Assembly (NCBI GenBank): GCA_023408315.1
Contig: JAEYKI010000022.1
Span: 1 to 64,000, forward strand
From: Bacillota bacterium
GTDB taxonomy: Bacteria; Bacillota; Clostridia; Christensenellales; Christensenellaceae
DNA length: 64,000 bases
Direction of reading: 5' to 3'
The notes under the pieces were generated by a model. That model was not told the DNA's origin. It worked only from the letters and a program-made list of their open reading frames with translations, and ran no database searches. Shown piece by piece: positions 24,208 to 31,940 of the stretch. A program made the position numbers and the translations under genes. Numbering within the stretch: position 1 is the first letter of the stretch; each line of letters begins with the position of its first letter.

Positions 24208-24862
24208 TTATGCAATCTGCAATTTTCATTTTGTTCATAGAGTCATCGCTGCCCAGCACAATAATAACGTCTTTTTCTTCTAGAATATCGGTTGCGGCCG
24301 GGTTCATATTAATGTCGTCCTGGCGCATAATAGCAATAATGCTTACATCGTAATTCTTGCGGACATTAAGTTGCAACAGGCTTTTGCCAACCCATGCTTT
24401 TGGAACGTACATTTCCAGCATTCCGTAATTTTTAAAAATTTCAATAAAATCAATAATGTTGGAAGCGAGAAGGTTATTGGCCACGCGGATTCCCGTGTCA
24501 CGTTCCGGAAATACGATTTTGTCCGCTCCAATCTTGGACAAAACTTTGGCGTGAAGATCGTCCTGTGCCTTGGCTATAACATTCTTCACACCCTGTTCCT
24601 TGCATATAAGCGTGATCAGTATGCTGGACTGGATATCTCCCACACAAATAACGGCAACGTCAAAATTGCGGAGCCCAAGGCCTTTCAGTACGGCCTCGTC
24701 CGTTGCGTCCAGCGCAAGCGCGTGCGTGGCAAGCTGCGATATGTCTTCAATCTTTTCTTCGTCCATATCAATGGCCAAAACATCCACGTTTGCTTCTGCA
24801 AGGGTTTTTACAACACTGTATCCAAAAAGGCCCAGCCCAATTACAACAAACTGCTTTTTCAT
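24197..24862 (-). CDS. ktrA: Potassium channel regulatory subunit KtrA/TrkA
   Basis: 221 residues. The RCK_N domain has the Rossmann glycine motif GLGLFG (residues 9-14) and an acidic end to the second strand (AIDMDEEK), typical of NAD/ATP-binding KtrA. The RCK_C domain (about 135-221) usually binds c-di-AMP in Firmicutes. It forms a cytoplasmic ring that gates KtrB. It starts 10 bases after the ktrB stop with GGAGAAC-like spacing. The stop codon lies inside a 13-bp inverted repeat. Confidence 0.94.
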   Translation of the reverse strand: MKKQFVVIGLGLFGYSVVKTLAEANVDVLAIDMDEEKIEDISQLATHALALDATDEAVLKGLGLRNFDVAVICVGDIQSSILITLICKEQGVKNVIAKAQDDLHAKVLSKIGADKIVFPERDTGIRVANNLLASNIIDFIEIFKNYGMLEMYVPKAWVGKSLLQLNVRKNYDVSIIAIMRQDDINMNPAATDILEEKDVIIVLGSDDSMNKMKIADCIIKE

Positions 24863-24872
24863 GCGGTTCTCC

Positions 24873-26237
24873 TTAACCCACCATTATTTTATCTTCGGGA
24901 TATTTAATTTTGTTTTGAGACTTGTTTGCAAACCGGTTTGCGAGCGCAATCGTAAGCGTAAGCAGGCCGACGCGCCCTGCAAACATGGTTATGATCAATA
25001 CAATCAAGCTGAATGGGGACAACTGGGGCGTAATGCCTGTGGACAGGCCAACGGTACCAAAGGCGGACGTCAGTTCAAACAGCAGGGAACCTAGGCTGAA
25101 AGCATTTGATTCCGCAACCGACATGATAACGGTAAACAAGCCTATCAGTGTGATGCCAAAAAAAGTGATCGCGACGGCGCGCATGGCGATTTGTTTATTC
25201 AGCTTCCTTTCAAAAATATTGATATCGTCCTGTCCCCGTATGATTGAAACTACGGCTAGTGTTACGGCGGCGAAGGTGGTTGTTTTGATGCCTCCGCCCG
25301 TACCGGCCGGAGACGCGCCGATGAACATAAGGATAACGGCTATCAACTTAGATTCCGGCAACAAGTTTCCCTGGTTAACGGTGGCAAATCCGGCCGTGCG
25401 CGTTGTGACGGATTCAAAAAGTGCGGATATAATTTTGCCGCCGGGTGAAAGGGTTCCCAATGTTTGTGGGTTTGAATATTCAAGAACAAAAAACAAGGCA
25501 AATCCCGCAGCAATCAGCAAGACTGTTGTAATCAGGGCGATTTTTGTATGGATGGATAATTTGTGCCTGCCCGTGTAAACAGCATGATTAGCAAGCTCCA
25601 GAATCACAAAGAATCCAATGCCGCCAGAAATGATCAGGCCCATGATGGTAAAATTGACAAGCGGGTCGCTTACATAGGAAGCAAGGCTGTCGCCCCGGCC
25701 CAGCAGGTCAAATCCTGCGTTGCAAAAAGCGGAAACCGAATGGAATACACTGTAAAAAATTCCCCGAGCAATACCAAAGTCCGGAACAAAACGGATCAGA
25801 AGCAGAAGCGTGCCAATACCCTCTATAATAGCGGTAACGATGATTACGTTGCGCGCCATGCGCACAATTCCCTGCAGGTGATTTTCGTTCATGGATTCCT
25901 GCAGAACCATGCGCTCTTTTAAAGAGATACGTTTGCCTATCAAGAAAAACAGCAAGGATGCGGTTATCATAAATCCAAGCCCGCCTATCTGTATTAAAAC
26001 AAGCAGAGTAATTTGTCCAAACAAGCTCAAAGCGGTTCCGATCTCTATCACGCTGAGCCCGGTGACGCATACTGCTGAAGCCGAAGTGAAAAAAGCGGTT
26101 AAAAAACCTATGCTTTCTCCAAAAGAAGATGCGGCAGGCAGGTTTAACAGAATTGCGCCCAGCAAAATAATTCCCAAATATCCTATCACAATAATTTGGG
26201 GAGGACTTATATGTTTTGAAACACTGCTTATGCTCAT
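24873..26237 (-). CDS. ktrB: Potassium uptake transporter KtrB/TrkH
   Basis: 454 residues with four repeats of membrane helix, pore loop and membrane helix. The selectivity-filter regions are recognisable by conserved glycines: ASAVCVTGLS, VSAFCNAGFD, VTTRTAGFAT and TSAFGTVGLST. The central ASPAGTGGGIKTTT segment is the intramembrane loop that gates KtrB. It imports K+, driven by Na+ or the membrane potential. First gene of the ktrBA operon. I saw no c-di-AMP riboswitch in the roughly 50-base leader, which starts beside the terminator of the neighbouring gene. Confidence 0.95.
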   Translation of the reverse strand: MSISSVSKHISPPQIIVIGYLGIILLGAILLNLPAASSFGESIGFLTAFFTSASAVCVTGLSVIEIGTALSLFGQITLLVLIQIGGLGFMITASLLFFLIGKRISLKERMVLQESMNENHLQGIVRMARNVIIVTAIIEGIGTLLLLIRFVPDFGIARGIFYSVFHSVSAFCNAGFDLLGRGDSLASYVSDPLVNFTIMGLIISGGIGFFVILELANHAVYTGRHKLSIHTKIALITTVLLIAAGFALFFVLEYSNPQTLGTLSPGGKIISALFESVTTRTAGFATVNQGNLLPESKLIAVILMFIGASPAGTGGGIKTTTFAAVTLAVVSIIRGQDDINIFERKLNKQIAMRAVAITFFGITLIGLFTVIMSVAESNAFSLGSLLFELTSAFGTVGLSTGITPQLSPFSLIVLIITMFAGRVGLLTLTIALANRFANKSQNKIKYPEDKIMVG

Positions 26238-26288
26238 ATGAATAGTCCTTTAAAACCATTGGCCATCCAATTGCGTTTAATGCAAAAT

Positions 26289-26320
26289 AAAAAGCCGTAT
26301 ATATCATTATACGACTTTTT
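26289..26320 (-). terminator. Intrinsic terminator after the SPOCS/LysM gene
   Basis: AAAAAG.CGTATA and TATACG.CTTTTT pair with one internal mismatch around a 6-base loop; a T-run follows on the minus strand, about 30 bases after the stop codon at 26349. Confidence 0.85.
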
Positions 26321-26348
26321 ATTCAAAAATCTATAGCGCTGTTTATTA

Positions 26349-27869
26349 TCATGGAAAGATTAACAGTTTGCTGCCCGGCTGGATGCTGGATAGATTTGCG
26401 TGCTTATTCAGCGATTCCAATGCGTCCGGGGTTATATGAAACTTTTTGCATATATCCCAGGCAGATTCACCGGGCTGGGTAAAATAGATCATGATTCCTT
26501 TTTCTGGCTGAAGTTTTTCAGCGGATTCAATTACGTCCAGAACGACCTCGCGGTTTTGGCTGGAATAGCAGGCGAGTGCAATTTCTATTGAAAACTTGGC
26601 GTCCAGGTCGCGGCCGGAGCCCTCCACTTCAAAATATTCTACATGCGCGCGGGGCATAACTTCCATGCCGGGATGCGCACCCTCCACGGATATCTCCGTT
26701 TTAAACGGGGTCTCCAGGCTCACGGAATGCACCTTTCCGTTGGGCACGGAATAACCAATCTGCGTGTATAAAAGGCCTTCCACTTCCACATAGCCCTGCA
26801 TGGCTGTGGCTTTGTTGATGCACGGGTTTGCTCTGGAAAACAGTACGCGGGCCACATCCGGCGCGCTTTTTGGCAGCTCTATGGAAGAACGGAGGATGGA
26901 TTTAGAGGAGGAATAGGAGCGCAGGCCGCGCATGGCAAGCTTCTCCCGCGCGCAATCCATTTTGGTGGCAGTGGAATACAGGTCGCCAATCAGGTTCATT
27001 TTTCTGTAGGAATATACAGAGGTAATAAGCTTGAAGGAAACATCTATTGCAAATATATCTTCACTCCCCTCATACGGATGGGCCGTAAGGTCCGCAATCT
27101 CCGTAAAAATGGAAGCAAGGTCGTTTTCTTCCACCTCATCCATCCCAATGATCTCCCCAAAGGGCAGGGTTGAGGTGAGATGCTGCAGGGGCGCGTTTTT
27201 ATCCTTGCTCTCGTACAATATGGAAACGCGGATGTCTCCTTCCGCAATGACTTTCATATTTTCCAGGGTAATATTTTTTACAATCGCGTATCCGCTCACG
27301 TCCAGAATTTTGTTGATGGTGGGCATATTCTGCGGAATGCGTATTTCATCCCTTAATGTGGCCAGCGTGTTTTTAAATGCGGTTTGCATGGGTACGGTGA
27401 TCATTTCTTCCCGAATGTATGTGCTGGGGTCGGACACCACCTCTGTCAGGATCTCGTGGCTGGCCTGGGTCCATACATTCACAACAATTTCCGCATACGC
27501 TTTTACGGCAACAGCGCCCGAGGGCTGCAGGCGGTATGTAATATCTTTGGTGGAGCACATGGCGTAACCCTTGTGTCCGCTCTTGGCGCCTGGCACTTCC
27601 ACGGTATGCTTGAAAGTAGCGGAGGACTCAAAGGCGTACAATTCCCCGATCATATCTGCATATACTACATTAAAGAAGGTTTTCCCCTCCAAAAACACCT
27701 GTTCGTCCATTACGTCAAGCGCCGTAATCACATTGCGCCCGGTTACAAGAAGAATCTGGCTGATCTCGGGTTCGGAAGATTTTTTTTGGAGTTCGCCCTC
27801 TATCAATGCCTGGGATTTAGCGCTTCTGATAAGCGATTCTACCGGCAGAGTGGTTTTTAATTTTTTCAT
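26349..27869 (-). CDS. SPOCS (DUF3794) and LysM protein, SipL-like spore morphogenesis factor
   Basis: 506 residues. Two or three SPOCS/DUF3794 beta modules occupy about 30-440 (for example VTGRNVITALDVMDEQVFLEGKTFF-type strands and the C-terminal KAT..GYVEVEGLLYTQI). A LysM domain ends the protein (about 458-506; YFTQPGESAWDICKKF and SLNKHANLSSIQPGSKLLIFP). This order is that of SipL, which in Clostridioides difficile binds SpoIVA and links it to the cortex/coat. No signal peptide, consistent with action in the mother-cell cytoplasm. It is divergent from spo0A. The DUF3794 family also includes CsxA-type proteins, so the exact ortholog is not certain. Confidence 0.85.
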   Translation of the reverse strand: MKKLKTTLPVESLIRSAKSQALIEGELQKKSSEPEISQILLVTGRNVITALDVMDEQVFLEGKTFFNVVYADMIGELYAFESSATFKHTVEVPGAKSGHKGYAMCSTKDITYRLQPSGAVAVKAYAEIVVNVWTQASHEILTEVVSDPSTYIREEMITVPMQTAFKNTLATLRDEIRIPQNMPTINKILDVSGYAIVKNITLENMKVIAEGDIRVSILYESKDKNAPLQHLTSTLPFGEIIGMDEVEENDLASIFTEIADLTAHPYEGSEDIFAIDVSFKLITSVYSYRKMNLIGDLYSTATKMDCAREKLAMRGLRSYSSSKSILRSSIELPKSAPDVARVLFSRANPCINKATAMQGYVEVEGLLYTQIGYSVPNGKVHSVSLETPFKTEISVEGAHPGMEVMPRAHVEYFEVEGSGRDLDAKFSIEIALACYSSQNREVVLDVIESAEKLQPEKGIMIYFTQPGESAWDICKKFHITPDALESLNKHANLSSIQPGSKLLIFP

Positions 27870-27971
27870 TGCGAAGTACCTCCATTAGTCTCGATATCTA
27901 TTGATATATATTTGACATAGGATTTATTACAGTAAAATGAAAAAATCTTTTTGTTTTTTTATAGTTACATA

Positions 27972-27999
27972 TTGATTTTTATGGAATATGTGTTACAAT
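27972..27999 (+). promoter_or_regulatory. Candidate sigma-A promoter of spo0A
   Basis: TTGATT, a 16-bp spacer and TACAAT, about 115 bases upstream of the spo0A start. Spo0A genes are often also read by sigma-H; I could not place a convincing sigma-H promoter. Confidence 0.5.
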
Positions 28000-28045
28000 A
28001 AAAATGTAATTATTTTCTAATAATGTTAATAAAGGACAAAATTCG

Positions 28046-28074
28046 ACCCCCTTCGACAAGGGGGGTTTGTTTTA
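28046..28074 (+). promoter_or_regulatory. Terminator-like hairpin with 0A boxes in the spo0A leader
   Basis: CCCCCTT-CGAC-AAGGGGG forms a strong GC stem followed by TTTGTTTT, the form of an intrinsic terminator, between the likely promoter and the gene. The loop and arms include TTCGACA (28052-28058), the reverse of the 0A box TGTCGAA. A second, exact TGTCGAA is at 28086-28092, before the ribosome site. Autoregulation by Spo0A or attenuation is inferred. Confidence 0.6.
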
Positions 28075-28112
28075 AATAAAGGAAATGTCGAAAAATGACG
28101 GAGGGAGCAAAA

Positions 28113-28895
28113 ATGATCAAAGAAATGGGAAAAGAAGTTAAGGTACTGATTGTGGAAGACAGTGATTCGCTTGGGTTTATGATCAAGAATTACCTGGATA
28201 AGCAGGACAACATGCGGATTACCGGGTGCGCAAAAAATGCGGCGGAGGCTTTGGAATTCATTAAGATTGAAGTACCGGATGTAATCATCCTTGATCTGGT
28301 GATGCCCGGAACAGATGGATTTTATCTGCTGGAATATTTTGCGAAAAGCGGCCTTAATACGCCGAATGTGATTGTATTATCGGCGCTGGGTGAAGAAGGC
28401 ATTGTACGCCGCGCACTGGGCCTGGGAGCCAAATATTATATGGTGAAACCCGTGGAAGTGGAGATACTCTACAAACGGATTTTAGACCTTCTGGACATGC
28501 GGGGGCAGATTTACAACCCCAAAATCACGGAGACAGTGCGCAGCCGAAGCCTGGACGAAAAAATTACCTCCATTTTCCTTGCAATTGGAATACCGGCGCA
28601 TATCAAGGGTTATCATTTTCTGCGCGAAGCAATTAAAATGGTAGTCAAGGAGCCGGATACCATTAACTACATAACAAAGGAACTGTATCCCGGGATTGCA
28701 GAACATTTCCAGACCAGTTCCAGCAAAGTAGAGCGCGCCATCCGTCATGCGATTGAGGTTGCCTGGACGCGCGGGAAGGTGGAAAATATGAACGACATTT
28801 TTGGGTATAATATCTACAACAAGCTGGAAAAACCGACAAACGGCGAATTTATTGCCTTGGTTGCAGATAAACTCATTATGGAACAAGGCGCGTAA
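28113..28895 (+). CDS. spo0A: Sporulation master regulator Spo0A
   Basis: 260 residues. The receiver domain (about 9-130) has E15-D16, phosphoacceptor D61 in VIILDLVMPG, SALG and MVKPVE. The C-terminal Spo0A domain contains the invariant SKVERAIRHAIEVAWTRG recognition helix and the ITKELYPGIAEHF region. Phosphorylated Spo0A switches the cell into sporulation. I chose ATG 28113, with GGAGGG 7 bases upstream; ATG 28095 adds six residues but has a poor site. The usual spoIVB neighbour is absent; here the upstream gene is the divergent SipL-like gene. Confidence 0.97.
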   Translation: MIKEMGKEVKVLIVEDSDSLGFMIKNYLDKQDNMRITGCAKNAAEALEFIKIEVPDVIILDLVMPGTDGFYLLEYFAKSGLNTPNVIVLSALGEEGIVRRALGLGAKYYMVKPVEVEILYKRILDLLDMRGQIYNPKITETVRSRSLDEKITSIFLAIGIPAHIKGYHFLREAIKMVVKEPDTINYITKELYPGIAEHFQTSSSKVERAIRHAIEVAWTRGKVENMNDIFGYNIYNKLEKPTNGEFIALVADKLIMEQGA

Positions 28896-29233
28896 ATATA
28901 TGCATAAGTATGCATATTTTCGCTTCTGCTGTTTTTTTCTGTAAAAATGAATAAATGTGGAGTAGTGGATAAAATTGTGGATAACTTGAAAAACGAATCC
29001 TTTAATTCACGCTGTTTTGTGAATGCCTTTGTGGATAATGTGGATAAAAAGATGAATAAAGTTGATAAACAGAATGAATAAAGAATTTGCAAAGAGCGTG
29101 GGACTGCAAAAATGTGTACATGCGTAAAATGTTAAATAAAATGTAAATGCATCGATAATGGATAATTATACATCAAACGGATTAAAAAGCCCGCTGATTT
29201 TTTACAATTAGCGGGTTCTTTTTGGTTTTTATA
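28896..29233. other. 338-bp AT-rich region with a cluster of DnaA boxes
   Basis: TGTGGATAA, the exact complement of the consensus DnaA box TTATCCACA, occurs at 28976-28984, 29030-29038 and 29039-29047, the last two in direct head-to-tail contact. Near matches are AGTGGATAA at 28964-28972 and AGTTGATAA at 29060-29068. All point the same way. dnaA, dnaN and other origin genes are not adjacent, so this may be a DnaA-titration or regulatory site rather than oriC. The rest is AT-rich and holds the pckA terminator at its right end. No gene is supported. Confidence 0.75.
29183..29224 (-). terminator. Intrinsic terminator of the PEP carboxykinase gene
   Basis: CCCGCT and AGCGGG form the stem around a 14-base loop, flanked by AAAAAG and TTCTTTTT, on the minus strand right after the stop codon. 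Confidence 0.8.
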
Positions 29234-30892
29234 CTATAAGGCAAATGCCTGATCCACTGCGCGTTGCATGGCGGCAAGCGCTTCTTCGGGCAGTTGGTCA
29301 AACGGGTTACGGCTGCGGATGAATTCCAAACGGCTGGTCATACTGGCCTCCAGCAGGCTTTTATATTCCTGGTTTTTAAAATCCGGATGAAAACCTTCCA
29401 CAGGCATATAGGATAACCCTTCGATCCCCAGAGAAACAAATTTTGCTTTGTTTTCCACAATGGCTTCCAGGCATTCCAGGGTCAGTTCTTTAGGCACATT
29501 TTTATTCCCAAAGCTTCCGGTGTTAAAAATATAGCAGTCCAGGCCGCTGTTTGCAAAAAGTTCGCGGAATCCCTCGTAATCTTCGGAGAGGGGGTATGTG
29601 CGAAACGGATTTGCATAGGGCTCCATAACCAAAGAGTCTTCGCTACAGGCATTTTCGTGTGATTCCGCGCCTGCGGGCGTTGTGGCCAGCGCAGCGCCCA
29701 TTGTGGAAGCAAGCACGGGGTCGCTGATTTTGATTACCGGGGGCAGCGAAGCGTCCTTCATGAGCCAAACAATGGCGTTGGCGTGCTCATGGAAGGCATC
29801 CACACGGTTGGGACTCCAGAGCCTGCTTTTCATGGCACGGCCGTTTCTGTTGCGTATATCCTCTGTCACAAGTACCTTATCGCCATTTTCGTCCACCGTA
29901 ACGCCGCAGTTTTGAACGGTTACCAGGTATTTGTTATCTGCGCAATCCATTGGATAATCCTGCAGTTTGTCAAAATAAGCCGGTTCAAGCGCCACTGTCG
30001 TTGTGTCTTTGCGTGAGATTACAAACGCATCGTCGTGCAGAATGGTGATGCTATACTTTCCGTCGTGAGCGGCGTGCGTAATGGTGGATTTTCCGGAATT
30101 GGAAAGCCCAAATACGCCCAGAACAAATTTATTGCCATCTTCCAGATTGTAGCGTTTCAGTCCGCCATGGCAGGAAACAAAGCCGTTGCGGTTTGCGATC
30201 CCCCATGCGAGCGTGAGGGTGCCCTTTTTATGCTCTCCAAAATACCGCAGGCCCAGCAGGCAGGCGCAATTGTGCTCGGGTGCAAAAAAAGCCAGCCCGC
30301 CCGGAAAATCCGGATGGGACCACTGGGGATCGGAAAAGATGTATATATCCGGTTCGTCTTCAAATTCTGCGGAACTGGAGTACATTTTATAATATTCCTT
30401 TGTGATATATTGAAAATTATAAAGCCAAGAATACATGGTGTTTTCTTCGCCTTCCGGTATGCAAAGGTGCGCCCGTACCATAAATTCTTCCGAAAGCCCT
30501 ATGTAAGATTGCGCGTGATAGAGTTTTTTGTTTCTGGTTTGGTAAATGGCTTCTCGGATGATAGGGCTAAATTTTTCAGTGGTTACCGGGTTGCCAAAAA
30601 AATCGTTGCTGCCCAAAATGCACCGGGCGGCGGGGGTGCGGCTGTCTGCCTTGCCGTCGTTAAAAACCAACACCTTCGCATCTGCGGGCAGGCCGGTCAT
30701 TTCCGGCTCGTATACATGCAGGTCTGTTACAATGGTGCCGGGGCATTTGCAGGCAAGTTTGTAGGCTTCCCGTATTGTTTCCACGGGGTAAATGTTGTTG
30801 CCGTAAAAGGCAGTTTCTATGATGGTGCGCATGGTGGAAAAATAAGGGCCTCTGCCAATTTCGCTCCATCTGAAATACTGTTTGGTCGACAT
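29234..30892 (-). CDS. pckA: Phosphoenolpyruvate carboxykinase (ATP) family protein, divergent
   Basis: 552 residues. YFGEHKKGTLTLAW (about 217-230) aligns with the PEPCK-specific lysine segment, CHGGLK with the MHCSAN position, and GLSNSGKST (262-270) with the kinase-1 P-loop, normally GLSGTGKTT. HDDAF (286-290) replaces the metal-binding GDDEHGW. The protein therefore belongs to the ATP-PEPCK superfamily but to a branch with altered motifs. The classic reaction is oxaloacetate plus ATP to PEP and CO2, or its reverse in anaerobes. GGGAGG lies 9 bases before the start. Monocistronic with its own terminator. Confidence 0.75.
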   Translation of the reverse strand: MSTKQYFRWSEIGRGPYFSTMRTIIETAFYGNNIYPVETIREAYKLACKCPGTIVTDLHVYEPEMTGLPADAKVLVFNDGKADSRTPAARCILGSNDFFGNPVTTEKFSPIIREAIYQTRNKKLYHAQSYIGLSEEFMVRAHLCIPEGEENTMYSWLYNFQYITKEYYKMYSSSAEFEDEPDIYIFSDPQWSHPDFPGGLAFFAPEHNCACLLGLRYFGEHKKGTLTLAWGIANRNGFVSCHGGLKRYNLEDGNKFVLGVFGLSNSGKSTITHAAHDGKYSITILHDDAFVISRKDTTTVALEPAYFDKLQDYPMDCADNKYLVTVQNCGVTVDENGDKVLVTEDIRNRNGRAMKSRLWSPNRVDAFHEHANAIVWLMKDASLPPVIKISDPVLASTMGAALATTPAGAESHENACSEDSLVMEPYANPFRTYPLSEDYEGFRELFANSGLDCYIFNTGSFGNKNVPKELTLECLEAIVENKAKFVSLGIEGLSYMPVEGFHPDFKNQEYKSLLEASMTSRLEFIRSRNPFDQLPEEALAAMQRAVDQAFAL

Positions 30893-31063
30893 CGGATGAA
30901 CCTCCCGATCAATTAAAATACTATATTAAAACGCCGAAATGAAAAAGGGCATTTGTATTCCAGATCATTCCATGCGGTTTATATTCTATAAGTTATTCTA
31001 TGCAGTTTTTGTTTTTCCTCTTTTAAAAATAAAAAAACAGAAAATTTTACACAGTGTTATAGC

Positions 31064-31924
31064 TTACAACGGGTTGTCATCCAGCCATTCGGCAAGGTGC
31101 AAAAAATCTTGCGGCGAAAGGTCTTCGGCGCGCAGGGCAGGCCCTATTCCGCAGGATGCAAGGGCATCTGTAGCAGACTGCTTGGGGTTTATGGCGCCTG
31201 CTGACAAAAATTCCGCCAGCAGGTTGTTATAGATTGTTTTACGGCGCATGGCAAACGAAGCGCGCACCATGCGCGTATAGGATAAACGGGAAACAGGGAA
31301 AGGCGGCGTGCCCATGTTTATTTGCACAATTGCAGATTCAACGTCCGGAGCAGGGTAAAAGCAGCCGGAAGCCACGGCGAAAAGGGTTTGGGGCTGCGCA
31401 TAGTATGCAACCGAGGCGGTAAGGCTTCCGTAATTTTTGCTTCCGGGAGAAGCGGACAGGCGCTGGGCTACCTCTTTTTGAACCATTACCGTAAGGCTTT
31501 GGGCACCGCTTTCTATGAGTTTTAAAATGCAGGGGGCGGTAATATAATACGGCAGATTTCCACATGCGTGAAAACTGCCGCCTAACATTTCTTGGGCAAT
31601 TTTTTTAATGTCTGTCTTTAAAATATCCCCTTCCAACACCGTAACGTTCGGCGTGTCCGCGAGTATTTCTTTAAGGGCGCAAATCAGCCCTTTGTCAATT
31701 TCAACCGCCACCACCCGCTTTGCGCGGCGTGCGATTGCCTGAGTAAGCGCGCCCAGGCCGGGGCCTACTTCCAGGACGCTTTCGTTGCCCGTAAGGTGCA
31801 TGGAATCCGCTATTTTCTCCACAATATTGCTGTCGCAAAGAAAATTCTGGCCAAACTTCTTTAAGGGCGCAAGATCATATTTATTTAAAATCTGAGTAAG
31901 CGTTTTTTTTGATGCCGTATTCAC
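31064..31924 (-). CDS. rsmA: 16S rRNA (adenine(1518)-N6/adenine(1519)-N6)-dimethyltransferase
   Basis: 286 residues, the usual KsgA length. LKKFGQNFLCDSNIVEKIADS is the family N-terminus, VLEVGPGLGALTQA the SAM-binding motif and GNLPYYITAPCIL the catalytic NLPY motif. It dimethylates two adjacent adenines in helix 45 of 16S rRNA late in 30S assembly. It lies 16 bases after the yabE-like gene in the same direction, a conserved pair in Firmicutes. No clear terminator was found before 30893. Confidence 0.97.
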   Translation of the reverse strand: MNTASKKTLTQILNKYDLAPLKKFGQNFLCDSNIVEKIADSMHLTGNESVLEVGPGLGALTQAIARRAKRVVAVEIDKGLICALKEILADTPNVTVLEGDILKTDIKKIAQEMLGGSFHACGNLPYYITAPCILKLIESGAQSLTVMVQKEVAQRLSASPGSKNYGSLTASVAYYAQPQTLFAVASGCFYPAPDVESAIVQINMGTPPFPVSRLSYTRMVRASFAMRRKTIYNNLLAEFLSAGAINPKQSATDALASCGIGPALRAEDLSPQDFLHLAEWLDDNPL

Positions 31925-31940
31925 GTATGCCTGCCTGCCG

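Noticed and set aside
26238..26288. c-di-AMP (ydaO-type) riboswitch before ktrB
   Set aside because: Only about 50 bases separate ktrB from the neighbouring terminator, too few for this riboswitch.
28896..29233. Chromosomal origin (oriC)
   Set aside because: DnaA boxes are present, but dnaA, dnaN, recF or gyrase genes are not next to them and no AT-rich unwinding repeat is clear; kept as a DnaA-box cluster only.
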